From Opitutales bacterium (GTDB lineage Bacteria > Verrucomicrobiota > Verrucomicrobiia > Opitutales > Intestinicryptomonadaceae), in assembly GCA_015061945.1 (NCBI GenBank), contig SUVP01000002.1, forward strand, positions 62,001 to 126,000: a stretch of 64,000 nucleotides of DNA. The letters are read 5' to 3'. The first letter of the stretch is position 1. Every line of letters begins with the position of its first letter. Below are positions 9,755-17,729 of this stretch, in pieces. The position numbers and the translations under genes are program-made. The notes below the pieces were generated by a model. The model was given only the letters and a program-made list of their open reading frames with translations, did not search any database and was not told the DNA's origin.

Positions 9755-10861
9755 TTAGTTAGATTTTTTAATCAAGATGTTTGCCAAAAGATCTTTCACA
9801 CGTTCGCGTGCTAAAGTTTCGCTCTTTTCGATTGGAGTTGTTAATTGATAATGACGCCAACATTTTTGGCTATCAGAAAGACGGAATTTTGTGAAGTATC
9901 CAGTCGAAAAATTTTCACAAATAAAGAACGAGTATGCTCCAAATTTTTGGTTGTTTGATTGCATTATCAACTCATTCACTTGGATTTTATGTTCGCCAAC
10001 ATTCAAATAAATTTGTCGAGACGTGATTATTGCTACCCCTGCACTTCTCATGCAAATTTCTATTGGGTGAATATCGGCAACATCGCCGACATCAATTGCA
10101 AGCAACGCAACGTTAGAATTATCGTTATAATAAATTTTGCGTTTTATATTTTTTGCGTGCTGAAAAAGTCGCTTATCGAGGTCGTTTTCGGGAATATCTG
10201 CACCAATCCATTTTCCCGCTTTTATCGTATTTGTATTTATTATGGCTGTGTCGCCAACGGGGATTTCTCTCGCTCTGATTTCTGCAAAAATAGCAGTAGC
10301 GAGTGCACACGAACAGAATATGACTGAAGTCGCATGAGGATATCTTCGCAAGTATAAAGTACAGAATGTCCACGCAACGAAAAACGCAATTCCCAACAAT
10401 ATTTTCGCAAAAAAGAATGCCGATATTGTGCCGATGCTCAAGTTGAAGCAATAGTTAAACCAAAACGAAAGATTTGGTATTGTTAGCAAAACAAAAAAGA
10501 TTGTAGGCACTTGTGCCAAAAGCACTTTATGCCCGAACATTGAGTCGGTCGACAACGCAATTATTGCGATTGCTAAAACGAGTCCAACCGCGTTAAAACT
10601 AAATCCTAACGCAATGTACGCAAGTATCGCAAGCCCGATAAATACAATTAGAATTTTTGAATTTGTTTTGCTTACATTCGCAATTTTTGCTTTACGTCTT
10701 ACATGCTCGCATGCACAAATTACAAATGGCAAACCTATCCAAATAATCGCATCGTATCTTTCGTACGGCGAGCCAAGCCAAGATGAAATAAGATATGGCA
10801 ATTTTATCAATAGTGGTATTATTGATAATGTGAAAAAAATTATTTTCAGACTATTTGCCAT
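9755..10861 (-). CDS. Exosortase-associated membrane protein with EpsI-like C-terminal domain
   Basis: A protein of about 368 residues. I start it at ATG 10861, which has an AAAGG site about 9 bases upstream; a TTG at 10882 is the alternative. The N-terminal half is about seven hydrophobic segments resembling an exosortase membrane core but with no Cys-Arg-His triad. The C-terminal half (about 205-368) is soluble and resembles EpsI (DUF3485): VGDTAIINTNTIKAGKWIGA, then DIHPIEICMRSAGVAI like the HxPxxCxxxxG motif of that domain. It overlaps the exosortase stop by 11 bases and ends the operon. EpsI domains are often fused to, or adjacent to, exosortases; their role is thought to be accessory to sorting or polysaccharide export. 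Confidence 0.6.
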   Translation of the reverse strand: MANSLKIIFFTLSIIPLLIKLPYLISSWLGSPYERYDAIIWIGLPFVICACEHVRRKAKIANVSKTNSKILIVFIGLAILAYIALGFSFNAVGLVLAIAIIALSTDSMFGHKVLLAQVPTIFFVLLTIPNLSFWFNYCFNLSIGTISAFFFAKILLGIAFFVAWTFCTLYLRRYPHATSVIFCSCALATAIFAEIRAREIPVGDTAIINTNTIKAGKWIGADIPENDLDKRLFQHAKNIKRKIYYNDNSNVALLAIDVGDVADIHPIEICMRSAGVAIITSRQIYLNVGEHKIQVNELIMQSNNQKFGAYSFFICENFSTGYFTKFRLSDSQKCWRHYQLTTPIEKSETLARERVKDLLANILIKKSN

Positions 10862-11675
10862 AATCAGACCTTTCGTCTTCAATTTTTCTCAAGAACAATC
10901 CGAACCCAATAAATAGAATCATTGTGAAAATAATTGCAAACAATCCTAACGCAAAGTGGGCATCACCCTCAAGGATTTTGTCGCCATACAATTTCATTCC
11001 GACGACTGACAACACCACACGAGTTGCGTTGCAAAAAATAAAAATCGGGATTATACATAAGAAATAAATTGTCCGTAAAAAATATTGTTTGAACATTACC
11101 ATTGCAGACAACCACGCTAACAAAAATAGAGTCCACAAATGCTCAACACCACTGCATGCGGTTGTTATTATAATTTGTTTGTTTTCCACATATAACGATG
11201 TTCCTTGCGATGTTGTATCAAACCCCAATAACATCAAAATTCCCTTTGCAATGATAGTTTCCAAGACTCGCATAGGATAACTAACCGTTATGTGAACATT
11301 AGAATAATTCGGTACGCCAAGAATCCAAATAGCAAGTGGCAAGACACAAATGAAGGTCGGTTTTATCCCGCAAAAAAATAGAACGCACGCAACCGAAACA
11401 AAGAATAATGCAAAATGCAACAGCTGAAAATATCCGGCAAACCCCCCAGCTATTAGCAATAAAAAAGCGAAGAATTTTTCAAGATTGCTTGCGTGTAAAT
11501 TCCCTACATTTTTTAGAGCAGTAAACGCTACGCATCCGCCCAACGCCCACAAAGAAAACACTGCTTGAATATCGCTCGATGACAAACAAAGATACCCAGA
11601 CCATACAGCTAAACTTGCGACAAATAATAATAAAATCGCAAAATTGCCTTTATTATAATCTATGGTTTTGAACAT
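10851..11675 (-). CDS. Exosortase/archaeosortase family transpeptidase
   Basis: A 274-residue polytopic membrane protein with about eight helices. The exosortase catalytic triad is clear: Cys174 in TTACSGVEHL, Arg219 in CNATRVV, and His240 in GDAHFALGL, with the expected spacing and membrane topology. The family cleaves C-terminal tripartite signals (motif, membrane helix, basic tail) on exported proteins, probably joining them to cell-surface material. It lies one base after the TPR gene and downstream of two small proteins with matching C-terminal tails, which are the obvious substrates. The subtype cannot be fixed by eye. Confidence 0.9.
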   Translation of the reverse strand: MFKTIDYNKGNFAILLLFVASLAVWSGYLCLSSSDIQAVFSLWALGGCVAFTALKNVGNLHASNLEKFFAFLLLIAGGFAGYFQLLHFALFFVSVACVLFFCGIKPTFICVLPLAIWILGVPNYSNVHITVSYPMRVLETIIAKGILMLLGFDTTSQGTSLYVENKQIIITTACSGVEHLWTLFLLAWLSAMVMFKQYFLRTIYFLCIIPIFIFCNATRVVLSVVGMKLYGDKILEGDAHFALGLFAIIFTMILFIGFGLFLRKIEDERSDYGK

Positions 11676-11676
11676 A

Positions 11677-13995
11677 TTATTTTTTCAACATCTTTTCCAA
11701 TCGAGAGATTTCTGCAGATATCTCTTTGTTGTCTGGATGTAATTTTGACGCTTTTTTTAAGACTGAAATACGTCTATCAATTTTGATGTCTCGTTGTTTT
11801 GAAAATTCCACTAAAACGTTTACGAGAACGATCTCGATTTCAGTTGATTTTTGGCGTTGAAGTGATCTTTCGAGAGTTGCAATTGCTTCCTCATAAAGAT
11901 TGCCGAATGCCAATATTTCGCCCAAATTTGTTATTGCCGACAACCCGGTTGGTGCCAAATTTACAGCTTTTCTTGCCGATGCCAACGCTTCGTCAAACAT
12001 TCCAGCTTTTTTGTAAGACCTCGATAATTCGAGAAAAATATTTGATTGCGAAGAATGCTCTTGAGACAGTTTTTGAAGTAATTGAATCGACTTTGTGCAA
12101 AAATCTTTTCCGCCATTTCGAATCAACGATGCCATACGAAAACGCAACACAGCAGAATCTTTCTTTTGTAAAAATTTTTCTGTTTCATCTAAAACATCTT
12201 TATATTTTTTTGCATCTGCGTAAGCCGTTATCAATTCCGAAAGTAAGACATCGGACGAATCGTCCATTTTATAGGCGTTTTCGAGCAATTTAATTTGCTC
12301 GCTCGTTTTGCCGTTTATTTTCGCATATTTTGATTTCAATAGAAGTGCGAGAATTTTATTATCTTTTTCTTTTGATGATTCTATTAAATTCAACGTTGCG
12401 AAAAAGTCGTCATAAAATTTGTTATCGAGCATAAAATTGCCAACTTCAGCACCGATTACGACTGATTTTTGCGATGCTTTCATCGCTTGCATATAAAATT
12501 TGCGAGCATTGTTTTTATCTTTTTTTGCAAGATACGCTCGTGCTGAAAACAGGATTGTCATAGCGTCGGCTTTATTGCTCTTAAGTTTTTTGTTCGCAAT
12601 AGCTATAACATCATCGTAATTACCCAACGCCATTGCCGACGCACATGCAATATTAAATGTCGATTCTGAATATCCTAATTTTTCTAAAACTATTTTCGAT
12701 GAATTATATGCTGAGTAAAAATCACGCTTATTGAATTTTCTGTGCATATTCAATAAGTTCGCAAAAGGATTATCTGGAGAGATTATAAGCAGAGAGTCGA
12801 GCAAAGAATCGTCATTTCTATTTTTATTTAAAATCTCGCAAAGAATTTTTACGACCTCAATTTTATCGGACTCTGTAATTTGATTAGCAAACTTTGCAAT
12901 GTTAGATGCAATCATTGATGCCGATGCGTACGCTCCAAGTTTTGATATACATTTAAGCTCTAAAATTCTGCCAGAAATACCTTGTGCAAAATATCCCGAC
13001 GCACTTAATTTTTCGCGAGATTGTTTCCAATCGCCTTTGAGAAAAGACTCGTGTGCAGAAATGTAATAGAACAATTCGAGTGACATTTTATCTTTTGCTT
13101 CAAACAAAGTTTTGAATTTTGCGAGTGCATCTAAATCTTTTGCAATTGAAGCAAGCTCGACACCCTCGACAATCGGTGCTACTAAATATCGCTTAAATTT
13201 TGCGAACTCGATATACTTCAAAATTGCTGTTTTTACATTGCCTTCCCATTCAGCTATCGATGCTTGCAAGGCGATTAAATCGCTAACAATGACAACATCG
13301 TCAGAATTTATTTTAGATAGAATGTCTTTTGCTGGTTGCACATCGCCATTGAATAGATTGATACTCGCAAGCCCTATCATTGAATCGAATCTTTCGGTTT
13401 CGTTTTTTGATTCTGCCAATGCCGATTTAAATTCAGCCTGTGCCGATGCAAAATTTCTCGACGATATATACGATACCCCAACAAGCATTTTCTTATACGC
13501 CGAACTTTTTACATACTTTTGCAAACCTGCAATATTTTGACGTTTTGCAGAACGTGCATAAGATTTCGCCACTGCATAAATGTACGAATCGGGCAAGAAA
13601 GATTTATCGGCGAGTGATTCAAATCTGAGTTGAAGGATTGAATCTGCCCCCGAGATAATCATCGCACGAAAGTAATTACGCTTTGCGTCAACATCGAGTG
13701 GATTGAGGTTTGATATCATCAACCAAAAATATGCCGAGTCTTTATAATTGACTTTTTCTTCAGCGAGTTTTGCAAGCACTCTATATGCTTCTTCGCACGA
13801 TGTATCGTTTGAAATTATCGAAAAATAAATGCTATACGCCTTATCTTTATTACCACGAGTTAATTCTTCGCGTGCGGTTATCAAGCGTTCAGAAGTTGTG
13901 TCAGATGCAAAAGAGATTCCTACAAGCAACGCAATCAGCAACACCAAGAATACCGACAATCCTCCGAGTACAAACTTCCGCAAATTTTTAGACAT
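11677..13995 (-). CDS. Membrane-anchored TPR protein of the exosortase locus
   Basis: A 772-residue protein with one N-terminal membrane anchor (residues about 8-30) and the rest helical repeats facing the periplasm. Tetratricopeptide-like units are visible throughout, for example ARAYLAKKDKNNARKFYMQA and ALASARKAVNLAPTGLSAIT. PEP-CTERM/exosortase loci commonly carry a large TPR protein (PrsT-like), and this is probably the counterpart, though it lacks a lipobox. It follows the substrate gene by 10 bases and precedes the exosortase by one, so it is co-transcribed. A scaffold role for substrate or polysaccharide handling is inferred. Confidence 0.7.
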   Translation of the reverse strand: MSKNLRKFVLGGLSVFLVLLIALLVGISFASDTTSERLITAREELTRGNKDKAYSIYFSIISNDTSCEEAYRVLAKLAEEKVNYKDSAYFWLMISNLNPLDVDAKRNYFRAMIISGADSILQLRFESLADKSFLPDSYIYAVAKSYARSAKRQNIAGLQKYVKSSAYKKMLVGVSYISSRNFASAQAEFKSALAESKNETERFDSMIGLASINLFNGDVQPAKDILSKINSDDVVIVSDLIALQASIAEWEGNVKTAILKYIEFAKFKRYLVAPIVEGVELASIAKDLDALAKFKTLFEAKDKMSLELFYYISAHESFLKGDWKQSREKLSASGYFAQGISGRILELKCISKLGAYASASMIASNIAKFANQITESDKIEVVKILCEILNKNRNDDSLLDSLLIISPDNPFANLLNMHRKFNKRDFYSAYNSSKIVLEKLGYSESTFNIACASAMALGNYDDVIAIANKKLKSNKADAMTILFSARAYLAKKDKNNARKFYMQAMKASQKSVVIGAEVGNFMLDNKFYDDFFATLNLIESSKEKDNKILALLLKSKYAKINGKTSEQIKLLENAYKMDDSSDVLLSELITAYADAKKYKDVLDETEKFLQKKDSAVLRFRMASLIRNGGKDFCTKSIQLLQKLSQEHSSQSNIFLELSRSYKKAGMFDEALASARKAVNLAPTGLSAITNLGEILAFGNLYEEAIATLERSLQRQKSTEIEIVLVNVLVEFSKQRDIKIDRRISVLKKASKLHPDNKEISAEISRLEKMLKK

Positions 13996-14005
13996 TATTC
14001 TTTAA

Positions 14006-14488
14006 CTATCGTGTATTGCGTCTTTTTTTTGATACAAAGAAATATCCGCCTGAAAAAGACAACAAGCCGAGCAACGCAGTAAACACTACTGGTGGCAAAG
14101 GTGAACCAGATGGCGAGACAGGATTTGTTCCAACCGTAAACGAAAATGGAATCGTAAAGCCATAGTCGTTGCTATTGATATTGTACACACCCGACTTCCC
14201 TGTTTCTTCTGCATAATAGTACAGAAGACCTCTTTTTGCGAATCTTATTTTATCGCCATCTTTAAATTCGAGAGCCTTATTTATATTATTTTTATCAATA
14301 ATATTGAATTTTTTGTCATCGTTTAAAAAGTACCCAAATTGATGCAAATAAAGCGATGAGTCTTCGGGCAAAACGAAAATCGTAGTATCGCCAGTGATAT
14401 TGAGAGTTCCATTTTCAAAAGTCCAACCTGCAAAAAGGTTTGTTGATGCAAATGCAAAAATACCGAATAATGTTAATAATTTTTTCAT
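14006..14488 (-). CDS. Small exosortase substrate-like protein, PSG-x-PLP C-terminus (copy 2)
   Basis: A 160-residue secreted protein with signal peptide MKKLLTLFGIFAFASTNLFA. Its C-terminus is a tripartite sorting signal: PSGSPLPP starting at Pro126, a hydrophobic helix VVFTALLGLLSFSGGYFFV, then KKRRNTR. The central domain is homologous to the upstream gene: DTTIFVLPEDS, FGYFLNDDKKF, NINKALEFKDGDKIRF align with their partners there. The domain family is not recognised. It overlaps the upstream paralogue by four bases and is followed by the TPR and exosortase genes. It is likely cleaved within the PSG-x-PLP tail and displayed on the surface. Confidence 0.75.
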   Translation of the reverse strand: MKKLLTLFGIFAFASTNLFAGWTFENGTLNITGDTTIFVLPEDSSLYLHQFGYFLNDDKKFNIIDKNNINKALEFKDGDKIRFAKRGLLYYYAEETGKSGVYNINSNDYGFTIPFSFTVGTNPVSPSGSPLPPVVFTALLGLLSFSGGYFFVSKKRRNTR

Positions 14489-14982
14489 TTATGTTTTCTC
14501 CTTAATTTAAAGTATATTGTACCCAAAGCCGATGCACCTATGAGTGCAGTAAATATCACGGCAGGCAAAGGTTGCCCCGATGGTTGATATGGTTTTGGCA
14601 CAACAGTAAATTTTATATCGCCATTACCATGTCCACCAATTTTATAAATATTATTGTGGTGATCGTCTTTATCAGCCTTGAACAAAGTAATTTTTATTTC
14701 AGCATTTGCGTTATGTTTTTTTACAAAGCTAACTTCATCGCCTTCTTTGAAATTAAGAGCTGTGTTGATATCTGATTCTGTGATTGCGTAGAAAGTATCA
14801 TCATCATTGAGATAATATCCGAACCCAGTTAAATCATAATCATCTCCGATTGGGGACACAAAGATAGAAGTGTCGCAATCGAAAACGAATGCGTGTTTAC
14901 CTTTGTCGAACACAAATGCAAACAAAGATGTTGCCGAAAACATCGCAACGCAAATTAGAATCTTGAAAAATGATGATTTCAT
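14485..14982 (-). CDS. Small exosortase substrate-like protein, PSG-x-PLP C-terminus (copy 1)
   Basis: A 165-residue paralogue of the next gene and the first gene of the exosortase operon. It has signal peptide MKSSFFKILICVAMFSATSLFA, a central domain with FGYYLNDDDTFYAIT and NTALNFKEGDEVSFVKK, and a C-terminal signal PSGQPLPA (from Pro134), helix VIFTALIGASALGTIYF, then KLRRKHK. A His/Asp-rich insertion (DKDDHHNNIYKIGGHGNGD) precedes the signal and may bind metal or be a linker. Identity between the two copies is strongest in the FGYxLNDD block and in the PSGxPLP-x-V-x-FTAL tail, suggesting duplication and a shared sorting enzyme. Confidence 0.75.
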   Translation of the reverse strand: MKSSFFKILICVAMFSATSLFAFVFDKGKHAFVFDCDTSIFVSPIGDDYDLTGFGYYLNDDDTFYAITESDINTALNFKEGDEVSFVKKHNANAEIKITLFKADKDDHHNNIYKIGGHGNGDIKFTVVPKPYQPSGQPLPAVIFTALIGASALGTIYFKLRRKHK

Positions 14983-15023
14983 CTTAATAAAAGAGAGATA
15001 AAATTTAATTACTTACATATACA

Positions 15024-17729
15024 ATGCAAGCTTTTTATATGTACATTTCCAGAATTTTAAAAATATTGTGCCTCTCGATATTAGGTCTGTTGGGCATAGA
15101 TTTATTGTGCGATACTCGCATTGTTGAAAAAATCATTTCATTGCCTTCTACAATTTCATCAGCAATAAAATTCAAATTAAACGATTTTAAACCTACTGAA
15201 AAAATTGACGTAGCTATCAACGGCAATATCAGAGTTGAGATTTTAGATGATAAAAATATATGTGTAGTTGGCACATACGCCGACTTTTTGCAATCGCGTT
15301 TCCAAGCCGAGTGTGGAAGTTTTCTTCGTGGGATTGATAGCCCACTCGCCAATCTCAAGGATTGGTCGAGAAATGTATTTTATAATATTATGGGTGCAGA
15401 AATAATCTTGAAGTATCGCCCCATAATCGCAAAAGCATATCAGGACTACAATTCTTTTGAATTTAACAACGGTTTAAAAATCAAAAATGGTGGATACTGG
15501 ATTAACCCAATCGGACAAGCAGATTTCCCAAGCTCGACAAACGGCAAACCAAAATTAACATACAATGCCGAAGTTGCACATTACGCATTTCTCGAACTCG
15601 AAACTCCACTTAAAGCAGGTGTTAGATATACGATAAAAACGCCACTTGGCGAAGTCGCTACATTTTCGTATCCCCAAGCCGACGGAAATAAAATCATAAA
15701 ATTAAATCAGGTCGGATATGCACCAAATGCCGAAAAAAAATTTGCATATATCGGCACATGGCGTGGCACGTTGGGAGCGTTGCCTTTGCAACATCTGCAA
15801 GATAAAAACTTTTCAATCTTGAGTTTGCCCGATAGGAAAGTTGTATTTACAGGCAAATTAGAAAAACGTCAAGCCGACCCGAAATACAAAACAGGTTCAG
15901 CTTTTACTGGCGAAAATACATATCAAGCCGATTTCTCAAAATTGAAAAAAGAAGGGAAATTTATTCTACACATAGATTCTCTCGGCGAAAGTATGCCTTT
16001 TAAAATTTCAAACGATTCCGTTGGCGAAGCATTTTTTGTTCACGCAAAAGGTCTCTATCACAAGCGTTGTGGAATTGCGAAAGAATCCCCCTACACAAAT
16101 TGGCATTCGGGAGTATGTCATAAAATAATTTATCAATCAAATTTTCCTCCAAACAATAAGCACTATAAGCCCGACTCAAAAAGAAAAGATTGCGGATTTT
16201 TTGATAAAAACGGCAAGCAAATTAACGTTTCGCAATTTGAACTTATATCGCTAAACGCTAACACAAATACCCCGTTAAACGCTTGTGGAGGTTGGCACGA
16301 TGCTGCCGATTACGACCGCCGTCCGTATCACTACGATGTCGTTTGCGATATCCTAACATCTTACATCTACAAACCCGAAAATTTTTCCGACGGACAATTA
16401 AATATTCCAGAATCGAAAAATGGTATTGCTGATATTATCGATGAAGCAATTTGGGGAATGAAACTTTGGAAGAATTTGCAAAATCAAAATGGATCCGTTG
16501 GTGGTTGGATTGAAGCAGATAGTCATCCCAAAGAATATAATCCACATATCGACAAACAGCCATACTTCCTTTCTGCGTCAACCCGTGAAAGCACAATGCA
16601 ATACGCATCACACGCATCTATGCTTTCGCTTGCTCTCAAAAATGCTGGCAAAATTAAGGAATCAAAAGAGTGGCTCGATTCCGCTAAAAAAGCGTACCAC
16701 TGGGCAAAGTTAAGCATAAACAGATTTTCTGCCGAATACGTTTATCCCGAAAATCCGAATGCAAAAAATTCTCAACTTGTAAAAATAATTTATAAGGAAT
16801 CGGTTGATATTCCGTCGGAGTTTATTTTTAAGGGTGCGTTTAATCTCTACTTACTCACCGATGATAAAATTTATCTGAACGATTGTGTGAGAATCGCAAA
16901 AGATATGACGAAAAAATTTATAGAAACAACTTGGCGAATAAATCCATTTTTCTTCAGCGAGTTTCTCAAATATGGTTCTGGAATAAAAGAGCTTTCCGAA
17001 CTCCATTCTGAATACAAAAAACGTGCGTTGATGTATGCTGATATGAGACTCGGTTGGCTTGAAAATGCTTATCCGTACAGGATTGCGTGGTACCCACATA
17101 ATCATCCGTACGTTTCGCATATGGCGTGGGGAAATTTTCATCCGTTCAGAAATGCAAAGTATTTTATCAATGCATACGAGCTTACAAAAGATAAAAAATA
17201 TTACACAGCAGTTTCGCTTTGCAACGACTTCCACAACGGTGCAAATCCATTTGGACAAACAATGACTTCTGGACTCGGCAAAATTTATCCAGTGAAATTT
17301 CTCGACCTACCCTCCTACTCTGACAATGTTTCGGAGTATGTCCTCGGGATTACCCCTTACAGAAATACATTTGGAATAAATCGAGAGTCGTTAAAGCTCG
17401 GCTATGCCTTGATATATCCGCATCGCAAAGATAGAAACTTTACACCAACACCAATAATGTTGCTTCCAAAATCGACAATCGGTGATTACAAAAATATCGA
17501 GAATTTTTCGAAAAAAATCGGGAATCTTTTGCCTATTTGGCGAAGATATACAAATGTAGAGGCATATTCTGTGTCCGCAAGCGAGTATACCGTCTCAGAG
17601 ACAATAGCTCCTGCAATGTCAGTGTGTGGATGGCTTTTAGAGCCGAATTTTAGCCCATCCGACGAACTAAAGAATCGCAACCCCGCAAAAGATTATCGCA
17701 AATTAGACGGCTATGCACCCTTGCCATAA
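15024..17729 (+). CDS. Membrane-anchored GH9 (cellulase-family) glycoside hydrolase
   Basis: A 901-residue protein with an uncleaved-looking N-terminal membrane segment (about 9-29), a large region of about 200 residues with no recognised domain, a CelD-type N-terminal Ig-like domain (about 222-330, starting IIKLNQVGYAPNAEKKF) and a GH9 (alpha/alpha)6 barrel. Catalytic candidates are Asp426 and Asp429 in CGGWHDAADY and Glu859 in SETIAPAM; GANPFGQTMTSGLG is the usual pre-terminal GH9 motif. GH9 enzymes are mostly endo-beta-1,4-glucanases, but the specificity here is unknown. It could trim the organism's own exopolysaccharide. It starts 41 bases from the divergent exosortase operon (Met6 at 15039 is an alternative start) and overlaps the 3' end of the EPS operon by 19 bases. 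Confidence 0.85.
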   Translation: MQAFYMYISRILKILCLSILGLLGIDLLCDTRIVEKIISLPSTISSAIKFKLNDFKPTEKIDVAINGNIRVEILDDKNICVVGTYADFLQSRFQAECGSFLRGIDSPLANLKDWSRNVFYNIMGAEIILKYRPIIAKAYQDYNSFEFNNGLKIKNGGYWINPIGQADFPSSTNGKPKLTYNAEVAHYAFLELETPLKAGVRYTIKTPLGEVATFSYPQADGNKIIKLNQVGYAPNAEKKFAYIGTWRGTLGALPLQHLQDKNFSILSLPDRKVVFTGKLEKRQADPKYKTGSAFTGENTYQADFSKLKKEGKFILHIDSLGESMPFKISNDSVGEAFFVHAKGLYHKRCGIAKESPYTNWHSGVCHKIIYQSNFPPNNKHYKPDSKRKDCGFFDKNGKQINVSQFELISLNANTNTPLNACGGWHDAADYDRRPYHYDVVCDILTSYIYKPENFSDGQLNIPESKNGIADIIDEAIWGMKLWKNLQNQNGSVGGWIEADSHPKEYNPHIDKQPYFLSASTRESTMQYASHASMLSLALKNAGKIKESKEWLDSAKKAYHWAKLSINRFSAEYVYPENPNAKNSQLVKIIYKESVDIPSEFIFKGAFNLYLLTDDKIYLNDCVRIAKDMTKKFIETTWRINPFFFSEFLKYGSGIKELSELHSEYKKRALMYADMRLGWLENAYPYRIAWYPHNHPYVSHMAWGNFHPFRNAKYFINAYELTKDKKYYTAVSLCNDFHNGANPFGQTMTSGLGKIYPVKFLDLPSYSDNVSEYVLGITPYRNTFGINRESLKLGYALIYPHRKDRNFTPTPIMLLPKSTIGDYKNIENFSKKIGNLLPIWRRYTNVEAYSVSASEYTVSETIAPAMSVCGWLLEPNFSPSDELKNRNPAKDYRKLDGYAPLP

